Source: Halomarina salina
GTDB lineage: Archaea > Halobacteriota > Halobacteria > Halobacteriales > Haloarculaceae
Reading direction: 5' to 3'
Assembly: GCF_023074835.1 (NCBI RefSeq)
Contig: NZ_JALLGW010000001.1
Span: forward strand, 2,480,001 to 2,544,000
Length of the DNA stretch: 64,000 bases
This document shows, piece by piece, positions 34,125 through 42,338 of this stretch. Numbering within the stretch: position 1 is the stretch's first letter; each line of letters starts with the position of its first letter. The translations under genes and the position numbers were made by a program. A model generated the notes under the pieces. That model saw only the letters and a list, made by a program, of their open reading frames with translations, was not told the origin of the DNA and did not search any database.

Positions 34125-34286
34125 ATGCGTCTGCCCTCCCCATCGGACCTCGTCGTCGTCTCCGTGCTGACCGCGTTCGTCGCGCTGACCGGCCACCTCC
34201 TCGCGGGCCTGTTCGCCGCGCTGTTCCTCCGCCGTGACACGCGAGAGTGGCTCCGCGAACGCGTCGGTCGAGGAGAACAGCTTTAA
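34125..34286 (+). CDS. Small single-span membrane protein
   Basis: 53 residues: a short polar start, one hydrophobic span (VVVSVLTAFVALTGHLLAGL), then a basic tail (RRDTREWLRERVGRGEQL). ATG 34125 is 31 bases after pyrI and preceded by GCGTTTTCTCG about 20-30 bases away, so it may have its own promoter. No family recognised. Confidence 0.5.
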   Translation: MRLPSPSDLVVVSVLTAFVALTGHLLAGLFAALFLRRDTREWLRERVGRGEQL

Positions 34287-34290
34287 CCCC
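34281..34290 (+). promoter_or_regulatory. TATA-like box of a 23-residue microprotein gene
   Basis: CTTTAACCCC overlaps the stop codon of the preceding small gene and lies about 27 bases before ATG 34308, ideal for a leaderless transcript. Confidence 0.55.
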
Positions 34291-34307
34291 GGACTCTAAC
34301 CTGTCTG

Positions 34308-34379
34308 ATGATGTCCCGCAAGGTACTGATGCTCGTCGCACTGGTCGCAGTCGCCGTCGCGTTCTTCGCACGACGATAG
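34308..34379 (+). CDS. 23-residue single-span microprotein
   Basis: The sequence is Met-Met-Ser-Arg-Lys, then a hydrophobic run (VLMLVALVAVAVAFF), then Ala-Arg-Arg: a minimal membrane span with positive charges on both ends. It starts at ATG 34308 or the adjacent ATG 34311. A TATA-like box lies at leaderless distance. Codons are strongly GC-ending (ctg, gtc, gcc). Too short for automatic gene callers. Function unknown. Confidence 0.45.
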   Translation: MMSRKVLMLVALVAVAVAFFARR

Positions 34380-34495
34380 CTCCGGCCGGACCCGGACAGC
34401 ACGCCGAACGCCGTCGACCCGCGCGGGCACGGACCCGCGGGTCGTGGTCCCCATCTTTCCGAACCCTTACGCCCGAGCGACTGCCACCGTCGGGT

Positions 34496-35347
34496 ATGTA
34501 CGGCGTCGTCACCCGCAACGCTCCCGAACTGGAGTGGTCGGAGTTCGACCGCGCGTTCTTCGAGGCCAAGGACGTCTCCGGCCGCGCCGCCGACCCCGAG
34601 TCGGAGGCGGTGAACATGGTGTCCTGCTTCGCCGACAACGCCGCCGCGCGGGGGAACCCGGACCTCGTCCCGGTCGACGACGAGGGCAACCGCGCGACCC
34701 GCGAGCAGCCGTACTTCGACTGGTCGTACGTCTGCCCGACTAACCCCGACTACCGCGAGGGCCTGCTGGAGACCATCGCCGACTGCGCGGCCGTCTCGCC
34801 CGACGTACGACTCGACGACGTGGGGTTCCCCCGGCAGGAGTACTGCCGTTGCGACCGTTGCGAACGGTTGTTCGCCGAGAGCGAGTACGAGAACCGCTTC
34901 GACTGGCGGGCGTCGGTCATCGAGGCGTTCGTCGCCGAGGCGCGCGAGCGCGTCCCCGGTCGCCTCTATCTGACGCTGTACCCCGACCCGTATCCGGGTC
35001 ACGTCCGCGAGCGGACCGGCGTCGACCCGCAGGCGCTCGACGAGTACGTCGACGAGTTCGTCGTCCCCATCTACGACATGGCGTACTCGACGACCTACTG
35101 GCTGGAGATACTCGCCCAGGGGTTCGTCGACGAACTGGTGACGCCCTTCTCCATCGAACTGTACGCGGTGAACGTCGACCCCGACGACCTCGGGAAGGCC
35201 GCCGAGGTGGCCGGCGCGTACGCGAAGGACGTGCTGTTCGGCTACGACGCCTCGAACGCGCGGGCGACGCTCCGCCGGTTCGAGGCGGACGCGCGCGAGG
35301 GAAAGCGGTTCGAACCGGACCAGGAGACCCTGTCGGACGACGAGTAA
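34496..35347 (+). CDS. Conserved haloarchaeal protein, probably glycosidase-like TIM barrel
   Basis: 283 residues. Starts MYGVVTRNAPELEWSEFDRAFFEAKD. Stretches such as YVCPTNPDYREGLLETIAD, VRLDDVGFPRQEYCRCDRCERLF and VVPIYDMAYSTTYWLEIL recall putative glycosyl-hydrolase-like (GHL) barrels in which the Asp-Asp and following region are catalytic. The CRCDRC cysteine pair could bind metal. No signal peptide. No enzyme activity can be assigned. A CCTTACG box precedes the ATG by about 29 bases. Confidence 0.65.
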   Translation: MYGVVTRNAPELEWSEFDRAFFEAKDVSGRAADPESEAVNMVSCFADNAAARGNPDLVPVDDEGNRATREQPYFDWSYVCPTNPDYREGLLETIADCAAVSPDVRLDDVGFPRQEYCRCDRCERLFAESEYENRFDWRASVIEAFVAEARERVPGRLYLTLYPDPYPGHVRERTGVDPQALDEYVDEFVVPIYDMAYSTTYWLEILAQGFVDELVTPFSIELYAVNVDPDDLGKAAEVAGAYAKDVLFGYDASNARATLRRFEADAREGKRFEPDQETLSDDE

Positions 35348-35370
35348 CCGCCGAACGGCCCCAGCGGAAC

Positions 35371-35380
35371 GGTTATGCGA
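35371..35380 (+). promoter_or_regulatory. TATA-like box of the thiolase-DUF35 operon
   Basis: GGTTATGCGA about 23-32 bases before ATG 35403. Confidence 0.5.
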
Positions 35381-35402
35381 CAGCCGTGACGACCGCTACC
35401 AC

Positions 35403-36572
35403 ATGTCAGCACCGCGCATCGCGTCGGTGGGCTGTTCGACTATCGGCCGCACCGACCTCACGGGCCGTGACCTGTTCTCACAGGCGCTCGCGGAGGCGTT
35501 CGAGGGGCTCCCGGACCCCGCCGAGGTGGTCGACGCGCTCTACGTCGGCAACCAGTCGGAGACGTACGAACACCAGATAATGTACGGGACACTGCTCGCC
35601 GAGTGGGCGGGCCTGCGGAACGTCCCGGCCGAACGCGTCGAGGGCTGCGCCGCGGCGGGAGCGCTGGCGCTCCGCCACGCCGTCGAGGACGTTCGTCGTG
35701 GAACCCACGACGCGGTCCTCGCCTGCGGCGTCGAGAAGATGACCGCCGGCGGAACGTCGGGTGCGACGGACGCGCTCTCGGCGGCGTTCGACCGGGCGCT
35801 CGAACAGCGCTCGGGCATCACCGCCCCGAGCCAGTACGCCCTGCTCGCACAGCGGTACCTCCACGAACACGACGCGACCGAGGAGGAGTTCGCCCGCATC
35901 GCGGTGAAGAACCACCGCAACGCGACGGCCAACCCACGTGCGCAGTACCAGCAGGAGGTCGACGTCGAGACGGTCCTCGACTCGTCGTACGTCGCGCCGC
36001 CGCTGAAACTGTTCGATTGCGCGCCGGTGAGCGACGGCGCGGCGGTCGCACTCGTGACGACCCCCGAACTGGCCGACGAACTCGCGCCGGCCGACGAGCA
36101 GGTCGTCGCTGCCGGGACGGGCGCGGCCGCGAACAACATCTCAGTCGCCGAACGGGACCTGACGTTCGTGGAGGGCGCGAACGTCGCGTCCGGGACGGCC
36201 TACGAGGAGGCCGGCGTTGAGGCGAGCGACGTCGACGTGGCGGAGGTCCACGACGCGTTCACCGTCTGCGAGGCGCTGCTCGCGGAGTCCGTCGGGTTCG
36301 CGCCGCGCGGTCGGGGTATCGAGAGTCCGCTCCCACCCGAGGAGCGCAGCGAGGGCTGGACCGACGTCCACCTCTCGACGAGCGGCGGGCTGAAGGCCCG
36401 CGGCCACCCCATCGGCGCGACGGGTATCGCGCAGGCCGTCGAGGCCTACGAGCAGTTGACCGGGCGAGCGGGCGACCGACAGGTCGAGGGGGCCGACACC
36501 GCACTGCTCGTCAACGAGGGCGGCGTCGCGGACGCGGTGACCGTCTCGCACGTCCTCCGGAGGGCAGCATGA
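35403..36572 (+). CDS. Thiolase family protein (acetyl-CoA acetyltransferase/SCPx-like)
   Basis: 389 residues. Nucleophile Cys82 in VEGCAAAGALAL, His283 in VHDAFT and His335 in ARGHPIGATG are in place. The C-terminal Cys-x-Gly of classical thiolases is replaced by VNEGG, as in SCPx-like archaeal thiolases. It probably condenses or cleaves acyl-CoA. It overlaps the DUF35 gene by four bases (ATGA), the usual archaeal pairing in which DUF35 bridges thiolase to a partner such as HMG-CoA synthase; no synthase gene is nearby. Confidence 0.9.
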   Translation: MSAPRIASVGCSTIGRTDLTGRDLFSQALAEAFEGLPDPAEVVDALYVGNQSETYEHQIMYGTLLAEWAGLRNVPAERVEGCAAAGALALRHAVEDVRRGTHDAVLACGVEKMTAGGTSGATDALSAAFDRALEQRSGITAPSQYALLAQRYLHEHDATEEEFARIAVKNHRNATANPRAQYQQEVDVETVLDSSYVAPPLKLFDCAPVSDGAAVALVTTPELADELAPADEQVVAAGTGAAANNISVAERDLTFVEGANVASGTAYEEAGVEASDVDVAEVHDAFTVCEALLAESVGFAPRGRGIESPLPPEERSEGWTDVHLSTSGGLKARGHPIGATGIAQAVEAYEQLTGRAGDRQVEGADTALLVNEGGVADAVTVSHVLRRAA

Positions 36573-37027
36573 CGAGCAGTGACCAGCGCGGGCCGCTCGC
36601 CCCGGAGGACGTGACCGCCGACAGCCCGTTCACGCTACCCGGGTTCTTCGACGCGCTGGCGGCGGACACGCTGTACGGCGCGGTGTGCGAGGAGTGCGAC
36701 AACGCGATGGTGCCGCCGCGACCGGCCTGCTACGCCTGTGGCTCGCGGTCGGTGGTCGCCACGGAACAGCCGCGGTCCGGCCACGTCGTCTCCTACACAG
36801 AGGTCAGGACCGCGCCGCCGGCGTTCGCGGACCGCGCGCCGTACAGCGTCGCCGTGGTCGAACTCGACTCGGGGGCGAGGCTCACCGGTCGCGTCGACGC
36901 GGCGTACGAGGACCTCGCCGTCGACCAGCCCGTCGAACTCGTCGTCCGCGAACCGACGGACGAGGAGCGGGCGGCCGCGCTCTCCTACGAGGCCGACTGG
37001 CCGGTCCACGTCTTCGAGGTGCGGTGA
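36569..37027 (+). CDS. DUF35 OB-fold acyl-CoA-associated protein
   Basis: 152 residues. An N-terminal helix is followed by a rubredoxin-like zinc ribbon (CEECDNAMVPPRPACYACGS, four Cys) and an OB-fold domain (GHVVSYTEVRTAPPAFADRAPYSVAVVELDSG). DUF35 proteins form complexes with thiolases and are thought to channel acyl-CoA. Translationally coupled to the thiolase gene upstream. Confidence 0.92.
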   Translation: MTSSDQRGPLAPEDVTADSPFTLPGFFDALAADTLYGAVCEECDNAMVPPRPACYACGSRSVVATEQPRSGHVVSYTEVRTAPPAFADRAPYSVAVVELDSGARLTGRVDAAYEDLAVDQPVELVVREPTDEERAAALSYEADWPVHVFEVR

Positions 37028-37075
37028 GCGCCGAGCGGTTTCCGACAGCAGACGAGGCTACGGGGAGAGCGCCGT

Positions 37076-37630
37076 TCAGAACGCCTCTGCCCGCCACGCC
37101 AGCAGGTCCTCTCGGTCCCGCGTGTCGGGGGGGAGCTCCTCGAACCAGCGCGCCTCGCTGATCTCGCTGTCCGGGTCGGCGACCTCCGGTTCGTGACTCT
37201 CGGCCCGGGCCGCGAACACCGGGAGCACGCCGGTCATGTCGTACTCGCCGTCGGTGACGGTGAGTCGGGTGAGCATCGCCAGTCCGTCGTAGGTCACGTC
37301 GACGCCCGCTTCCTCGCGCAGTTCGCGGCGGGCGGCGGCGCGGTAGCTCTCTTGGTGCTCGACGCAGCCGCCGGGGAGGACCCACAGGCCGACCCCCTCG
37401 TGGCGGACGAGCAGCAGTTCCTCGGAGTCGCGATAGACGATAGTGTGTGCACCGAACGGTGCGCCACAGTCACGGCTCCGGTCGGCGAGCGTCCGGAAGC
37501 GCCCCCGCGAGACGCGCTCGGTCCGCTCGAACCGGAGGAACCCGTCGTGTCGCTCCCGCAGGTCGTGGAGTGCTCGCTCGGCCTGCTGGTCGGCCTTCTC
37601 GGCGACGAACCAGCGGTCGTCGAAGGTCAT
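37076..37630 (-). CDS. Nudix hydrolase
   Basis: 184 residues from ATG 37630 (MTFDDRWFVAEKAD). The Nudix box GxxxxxExxxxxxxREUxEExG is complete (GCVEHQE, RELREEAG, residues about 103-126). The protein hydrolyses a nucleoside diphosphate linked to another group, with Mg2+. The N-terminal helix (about 10-55) is typical of haloarchaeal relatives. Substrate unknown. An earlier frame start near 37783 would extend into the upstream intergenic DNA and is rejected. Confidence 0.9.
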   Translation of the reverse strand: MTFDDRWFVAEKADQQAERALHDLRERHDGFLRFERTERVSRGRFRTLADRSRDCGAPFGAHTIVYRDSEELLLVRHEGVGLWVLPGGCVEHQESYRAAARRELREEAGVDVTYDGLAMLTRLTVTDGEYDMTGVLPVFAARAESHEPEVADPDSEISEARWFEELPPDTRDREDLLAWRAEAF

Positions 37631-37781
37631 AGCGGCGGTCGGCGGCGGCGGCGCGCGAACGAGTCGGTCATTCGGGAGGGTACGCCGACCGACCTGAAGA
37701 GTCTTGGGCGCGACCCGTTCGAGGAGCCGAGGGCTGCCCCGAATCACGGTCTTTTTGCCCGCTGACGGGGTATCGACGGCC

Positions 37782-38009
37782 ATGGCATTCGACGAAGACG
37801 ACCGAGTCGTCCTCCACGACCAGCACTCCGACTACGACGGCGAGACGGGCACCATCACGCAGAAGGTGGAGACCATGTTCGGCGACGCCACCTACACCGT
37901 GAGCTTCGAGGACGGGCAGGAACAGGGCCTCTCCGAGGATATGCTCGAAGCCGCAGACGGCGACACCGACAGCGACTCGGACGGCGACTCCGACACCGAC
38001 GAGGAGTAA
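37782..38009 (+). CDS. Small acidic SH3-like protein (DUF1918-like)
   Basis: 75 residues. Residues 1-55 form a small beta barrel by appearance (DDRVVLHDQHSDYDGETGTITQ, TYTVSFEDGQEQGL), similar to DUF1918 and haloarchaeal relatives. The tail is a run of Asp/Ser/Thr. A CTTTTTGC box is about 30 bases before ATG 37782. Five bases separate it from the next gene. Confidence 0.65.
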   Translation: MAFDEDDRVVLHDQHSDYDGETGTITQKVETMFGDATYTVSFEDGQEQGLSEDMLEAADGDTDSDSDGDSDTDEE

Positions 38010-38014
38010 CGTCC

Positions 38015-38440
38015 GTGTCGAGCGTCCCGTTCCACTACGTCGACGTGCAGGCGTTCTGCTACGCGACGGAAGACGAGGTGCGCGTCGAGCGGGCGCTCCG
38101 GACGTTCCTCCCCGACGAGTTCCCCCTCGAACGCACGGAGAACACGGGGTTCCACGGCGACCCCATCGTCGTCCTCTCCGCGAGAGTCGAGAACGCCGAC
38201 GAGGTGCGACACGTCCTCTCCGCACTCGCCGAACTGGACGACATCGACGGCGTGCTCTCCGAACTCGACCAGCGCGTCACCGAGAACTGCGAACTCTACC
38301 TCTACCTCGACAAACAGGCGGCCCTCTCCGGGGGCGTCTCGCTCGGGTCGGGGCTCTCGGTCCGGGGGAAGGTCGAGGCCTACCCGGCGAAGAAGGAGTC
38401 CGCCATCGAGAACGTCCGCGAGTCGTTCGCGGAGCTGTGA
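38015..38440 (+). CDS. RNA-binding protein of the COG1325 (exosome-associated) family
   Basis: 141 residues from GTG 38015. The start SSVPFHYVDVQAFCYATEDEVRVERAL and the ending SVRGKVEAYPAKKESAIENVRESF are typical of the archaeal RNA-binding family usually encoded just before RNase P component 3. The fold resembles ribosomal protein L5. It fits the RNA processing superoperon that follows, although 302 bases separate it from rnp3 here. Confidence 0.85.
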   Translation: MSSVPFHYVDVQAFCYATEDEVRVERALRTFLPDEFPLERTENTGFHGDPIVVLSARVENADEVRHVLSALAELDDIDGVLSELDQRVTENCELYLYLDKQAALSGGVSLGSGLSVRGKVEAYPAKKESAIENVRESFAEL

Positions 38441-38742
38441 CTCCCTGAAAGGCCGCCGTACGGTGTGTAAGGGCTGTACTTACAGGTTGAGCTGTGGCGA
38501 ATCGTGCTGTTAACTATGGCCGTCCACCCGTAGCGACGTGTGACCACGGCGTTCGGTTCGGAACGGAGCGATCGTGGTCACAGCGCAGACGGGTCACACC
38601 ACCGGTTCGGTGACGGGTCGCCTGGTCGCACGCGACCCGACCCCGTTTCCTGTCATGGAGTCGGGCCCGTTCCCACCTGGGGACCGTCCGTCTCTTCGTC
38701 GAACCCGGAACGGTCAACAGTGACGACGCTGTACCACGCGGC
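38441..38742. other. Gene-free stretch with nested hairpin upstream of rnp3
   Basis: No supported ORF. A perfect 10-base inverted repeat TGTGACCACG (38539-38548) / CGTGGTCACA (38573-38582) encloses an inner CGTTC...GAACG pair. A smaller GTAAG/CTTAC pair lies at about 38467-38483. These fall in the leader region of the rnp3 operon and could be a structured RNA or regulatory site. Confidence 0.6.
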
Positions 38743-39441
38743 GTGTACGAAGCCGTCACTCCCCGACCCGACGGGGCGAGCACCGTCGCCCGGTCGGCGC
38801 TGACCGCCGCCGAGCAGGGGTACGACGGCATCGTCGTCCGTCCACCGGTGGCCGCCAACCCCGACTACGACGCGAGCGACATCGGCGACCGGTACGACGT
38901 CGACGTGGTCGACGGCTGCGAGGTTCGAGCGGATGGCCGGTCGGAGGCCGCCGGAGCGGTGCAGTCCCAGCGCGAGGTCCGGACCGTCGTCTGCGTCCGC
39001 GGCGGCGCGCTCAACCGGTTCGCCGTCGAGGACGAACGCGTCGACGTACTGACCCGCCCGATGTGCGACGGCGACGTCAACCACGTCCTGGCACGAGCCG
39101 CCGCGGAGAACGGGGTTCGGCTGGAGTTCGCGTTCGGCCGCGTCCTGCGCACGGACGGGGGCGAGCGCGTGCAGGCACTCCGAGGCCTCCGGAAACTGCG
39201 CGAGATGGTCGAGCAGTACGACGCGCCGTTCGTGGTGAGCGCCGGTGCCACGAGCCACCTCCACCTGCGAGCGCCCCGCGAACTCGTCGCGCTGGGCGAA
39301 CTCGTCGGGTTCTCCGCAGAGCAGGTCGAGTCGGGGCTCGCGGAGTGGGGGCGACTCGCCGAGCGAAACCGGGAGCGGATGTCCGATTCCTTCATTGAAC
39401 CCGGCGTCCGACGTGGCAGGTATGAAGAAGACCATCGATGA
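38743..39441 (+). CDS. rnp3: Ribonuclease P protein component 3 (Rpp30-like)
   Basis: 232 residues from GTG 38743 (MYEAVTPRPDG). A TIM-barrel member of the PHP-like Rpp30 family; recognised stretches are GYDGIVVR, VEDERVDVLTRP, NGVRLEFAFGRVLRTDGGERVQALRGLRKLREMV and FVVSAGATSHLHLRAPRELVAL. Part of RNase P, which matures tRNA 5' ends. It overlaps the following methyltransferase gene by 20 bases. First gene of the archaeal superoperon here. Confidence 0.9.
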   Translation: MYEAVTPRPDGASTVARSALTAAEQGYDGIVVRPPVAANPDYDASDIGDRYDVDVVDGCEVRADGRSEAAGAVQSQREVRTVVCVRGGALNRFAVEDERVDVLTRPMCDGDVNHVLARAAAENGVRLEFAFGRVLRTDGGERVQALRGLRKLREMVEQYDAPFVVSAGATSHLHLRAPRELVALGELVGFSAEQVESGLAEWGRLAERNRERMSDSFIEPGVRRGRYEEDHR

Positions 39442-40063
39442 ACACGCCGCGCGGTTCGACTCCATCGCCGGCGAGTACGACGACACCCAGAACGACACCG
39501 ACGAGTACCGCGCCTGCGTCTCGCTGGTCGTCGAGCACGCCGACCCCGGCCCCGAGGACGTGGTCCTCGACATCGGCTGTGGGACGGGCGCTATCGGCCT
39601 CTCGCTCGCCGGGTCGGCGAAGCGCGTCCTCGGCCGCGACGTGAGCGAGGGGATGATGGAACAGGCCCGCGAGAAGGCGGCCGACGCCGGAATCGAGAAC
39701 TTCGAGGTCGAGTACGGGACGTTCCGCGACCCGAACGTCGACCACGATGCTCCCGTCGACATCGTCGTCTCGAACTTCGCGATGCACCACCTCTCGGACG
39801 AGGAGAAACGGGAGGCCATCCACGCGATCGCCGACCTCGCTCCCCGGCGGTTCGTGCTGGGCGACGTGATGTTCTTCGGCGACCCCGACCCCGAGAACCC
39901 GCTGTACAGCCCGGAGGTCGACGACCCGGCGACCGTCGGGATGCTCGCGGACGCGTTCACCGACGCCGGGTTCACGCTCACGGCCGTCGAGATGGTCCAC
40001 GAGCAGTTCGGCGTGCTGGTCGCCGAGCGCTCGCCGAACTCCGAGCGCGTCGCCGAGGAGTAG
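39422..40063 (+). CDS. SAM-dependent methyltransferase
   Basis: 213 residues from ATG 39422, inside the end of rnp3. Motif I is VVLDIGCGTGAIGLSLAG; VVSNFAMHHLSDEEKREAI is motif II/post-II. Class I Rossmann methyltransferase; substrate unknown. This type sits between rnp3 and rnp2 in haloarchaeal genomes, suggesting an RNA- or translation-related target (inference). Confidence 0.88.
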   Translation: MKKTIDEHAARFDSIAGEYDDTQNDTDEYRACVSLVVEHADPGPEDVVLDIGCGTGAIGLSLAGSAKRVLGRDVSEGMMEQAREKAADAGIENFEVEYGTFRDPNVDHDAPVDIVVSNFAMHHLSDEEKREAIHAIADLAPRRFVLGDVMFFGDPDPENPLYSPEVDDPATVGMLADAFTDAGFTLTAVEMVHEQFGVLVAERSPNSERVAEE

Positions 40064-40098
40064 TCACCCCCGACCACCCACTCACGAGACGCCACCGA

Positions 40099-40575
40099 AT
40101 GAAACACCTCCCCAAACACGTCCGACCGCGCTGGCGCTACCTCGGGGTCGGCCTCGAAGGGTGGCCCGACGCCAGCGTCGACCGCCGGGCGTTCCAGCGC
40201 GAACTCTGGTACGCCGCACAGAATCTCGTCGGCGACGTGGGCAGCGCCGACGTCGACTGCTCCGTCTACGGGTTCGCGTTCGAGGACGGCGTCGGCGACG
40301 CGGTGGTCCGGGTCAGGCGGGGCGAGGTCGACCGCGCCCGTGCGGTACTGGCCTGCGTCGACGCGGTGGACGGCCACCCGCTCCGGGTCACGGTCCGTGG
40401 AGTCAGCGGGACAGTCCGGGCCTGCGAAGAAAGCTATATACGCCGCCCACTGGAATCGACAGACGAGAAACGCGTCGTGTTCGAGGATTCGGACCGTCCC
40501 GCGTTCGTCCGTGACGGACGAACCGACGTGCGGGTCGGGGACGAGTTCGTCGGCGCGACGGATTACGACTGCTAA
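40099..40575 (+). CDS. rnp2: Ribonuclease P protein component 2 (Pop5-like)
   Basis: 158 residues. MKHLPKHVRPRWRYLGVGLE is a typical Pop5/Rnp2 start; FQRELWYAAQNLVGDVG and FEDGVGDAVVRVRRGEV form the RRM-like core. The C-terminal ~45 residues (from about 112) are a polar extension. Ends 11 bases before psmA. A TATA-like string (AAGCTATATACG, 40431-40442) lies inside this gene and could drive psmA separately. Confidence 0.88.
   Translation: MKHLPKHVRPRWRYLGVGLEGWPDASVDRRAFQRELWYAAQNLVGDVGSADVDCSVYGFAFEDGVGDAVVRVRRGEVDRARAVLACVDAVDGHPLRVTVRGVSGTVRACEESYIRRPLESTDEKRVVFEDSDRPAFVRDGRTDVRVGDEFVGATDYDC
40431..40442 (+). promoter_or_regulatory. Possible internal promoter for psmA within rnp2
   Basis: AAGCTATATACG is an unusually good TATA match for a GC-rich coding sequence. 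It would give a psmA leader of about 125 bases. Speculative. Confidence 0.3.
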
Positions 40576-40586
40576 GCTCCACCACA

Positions 40587-41357
40587 ATGCAAGGTCAGAA
40601 TCAACAGCAGGCGTACGACCGCGGGATCACCATCTTCTCCCCGGACGGACGTCTCTATCAGGTCGAGTACGCCCGCGAGGCGGTCAAACGCGGGACGGCG
40701 AGCATCGGGGTCCGAACGAACGACGGCGTCGTCCTCGTCGTCGACAAGCGCATCCGCTCGCCGCTGCTCGAAGGCACGAGCGTCGAGAAACTGCACAAGG
40801 TCGACGACCACGTCGGCATCGCCAGCGCGGGCCACGTCGCCGACGCCCGTCAGCTCATCGACTACGCGCGTCGGCAGGCGCAGGTCGAACAGCTCCGCTA
40901 CGGCGAACCCATCGGCGTCGAACCGCTGACGAAGATGGTCGTCGACAACATCCAGCAGTACACGCAGGTCGGTGGCGCGCGCCCGTTCGGCGTCGCGCTC
41001 ATCATCGGCGGCATCGAGGACGGCGAACCGCGCCTCTACGAGACGGACCCGTCGGGCACGCCGTACGAGTGGAAGGCGCTCGCCGTCGGCGGCAACCGCA
41101 ACGACATCGAGGACTACCTGCAGGAGCAGTACACCGAGGAGATGGACCTCGACGCGGGCATCGGCCTCGCGCTCGAAGCCCTCGAGTCGGTCAACGAGGA
41201 GGGTCTCCAGGCCCAGGGCCTCGGCGTCGCCACCGTGGACGTCGAGACGGAACAGTTCCGTGAACTCCCGGTCGACGAGGTGGCCACCCATCTGGAGGAA
41301 CACGACCTGCTCGCCGAGGACGAACCGGACGACGGCGACGACGAACCGTCCGAGTAG
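40587..41357 (+). CDS. psmA: Proteasome alpha subunit
   Basis: 256 residues. The N-terminal gate region and signature are AYDRGITIFSPDGRLYQVEYAREAVKRG; further alpha-type stretches are GVVLVVDKRI, HVGIASAGHVADARQLIDYAR and RPFGVALIIGG. It forms the outer rings of the 20S proteasome with PsmB (5016). The acidic C-terminal tail is longer than the core. Located in the rnp3-rnp2-psmA-SBDS superoperon. Confidence 0.96.
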   Translation: MQGQNQQQAYDRGITIFSPDGRLYQVEYAREAVKRGTASIGVRTNDGVVLVVDKRIRSPLLEGTSVEKLHKVDDHVGIASAGHVADARQLIDYARRQAQVEQLRYGEPIGVEPLTKMVVDNIQQYTQVGGARPFGVALIIGGIEDGEPRLYETDPSGTPYEWKALAVGGNRNDIEDYLQEQYTEEMDLDAGIGLALEALESVNEEGLQAQGLGVATVDVETEQFRELPVDEVATHLEEHDLLAEDEPDDGDDEPSE

Positions 41358-41483
41358 GCGACCCGTCCCGCGGACGCACGGTTCTTCACCCGTCTTCCGA
41401 CCGTCCAGCGACGCGACCGGTCGCGTAGCGTTTCTCTACGCAGTCGGGAAACACACTTGAACCGGCGTGCGGTACGTACCGGC

Positions 41484-42209
41484 ATGATTTCACTGGACGA
41501 AGCGGTGACGGCCCGACTCGAATCCCACGGGGCGCGCTTCGAGGTGCTCATCGACCCGGACGCCGCGCTGGCGATGAAACGGGGCGAGTTCGACGGCGAA
41601 CTGGAGGACGTCATCGCCGCCGAGGACGTGTTCGAGGACGCGTCGCGGGGGGACCGACCGGCGGAGTCGGACCTCGAGGACGTGTTCGACACGACGGACC
41701 CGATGACCATCATCCCGCAGGTGGTCGAGCGAGGGGAGATACAGATAACCGCCGAGCAACGCCGCGAGATGCAGGAGCAGAAACGGCGACAGCTCGTGAA
41801 CACCATCGCCCGCAACGCGGTCAACCCGCAGATGGACGACGCGCCGCACCCGCCCGAGCGCATCGAGCGAGCGCTGGAGGAGGCGCGGTTCAAGGTCGAC
41901 CCGATGGAACCCGTCGAGAACCAGGTCGACGACGCCCTCGACGTCCTCCGACCCATCCTGCCCATCCGGTTCGACGAGATGACCGTCGCCGTCCGCCTCC
42001 CGGCCGACTACGCCGGGAGCGGGCAGGCACGCGTCCGGCAGTTCGGCGACCTGGAGCGCGAGGAGTGGCAGAACGACGGCGGCTGGGTCGGCGTCGTCAC
42101 GTTCCCCGCGGGCATCCAGAACGAGTTCTACGACCTCGTCAACGAGGTCTCGTCGGGGGAGGCGGAGACGCGCGTCGTCAAGGACGAGGACGAACTCTCG
42201 ACGCGCTGA
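41484..42209 (+). CDS. SBDS/Sdo1-like ribosome maturation factor
   Basis: 241 residues starting MISLDEAVTARLESHGARFEVLIDPD. The three SBDS domains are recognisable: an N-terminal FYSH domain (to about 85), a helical middle (AEQRREMQEQKRRQLVNTIARNAVNPQ) and a C-terminal ferredoxin-like part (LPIRFDEMTVAVRLPADYAGSG). SBDS removes the anti-association factor aIF6 from 50S subunits in known systems. Gene lies 126 bases after psmA, as in many archaea. Confidence 0.93.
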   Translation: MISLDEAVTARLESHGARFEVLIDPDAALAMKRGEFDGELEDVIAAEDVFEDASRGDRPAESDLEDVFDTTDPMTIIPQVVERGEIQITAEQRREMQEQKRRQLVNTIARNAVNPQMDDAPHPPERIERALEEARFKVDPMEPVENQVDDALDVLRPILPIRFDEMTVAVRLPADYAGSGQARVRQFGDLEREEWQNDGGWVGVVTFPAGIQNEFYDLVNEVSSGEAETRVVKDEDELSTR

Positions 42210-42338
42210 CCGCTCGGCTACCCCACGACGCCGGTTCCTCTCGACGCTCTGTTACGAGAGCTACGGCAACCGCTCTCAGTCGCGCTGTCGTGGTGCCGAA
42301 GAGTGAGAATCGAGCGGGCGACCCGTGTGTCCCGTGAG

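Noticed and set aside
36141-36551. A minus-strand ORF opposite the thiolase gene
   Set aside because: Antisense shadow; the sense strand contains the thiolase His motifs HDAFT and GHPIG.
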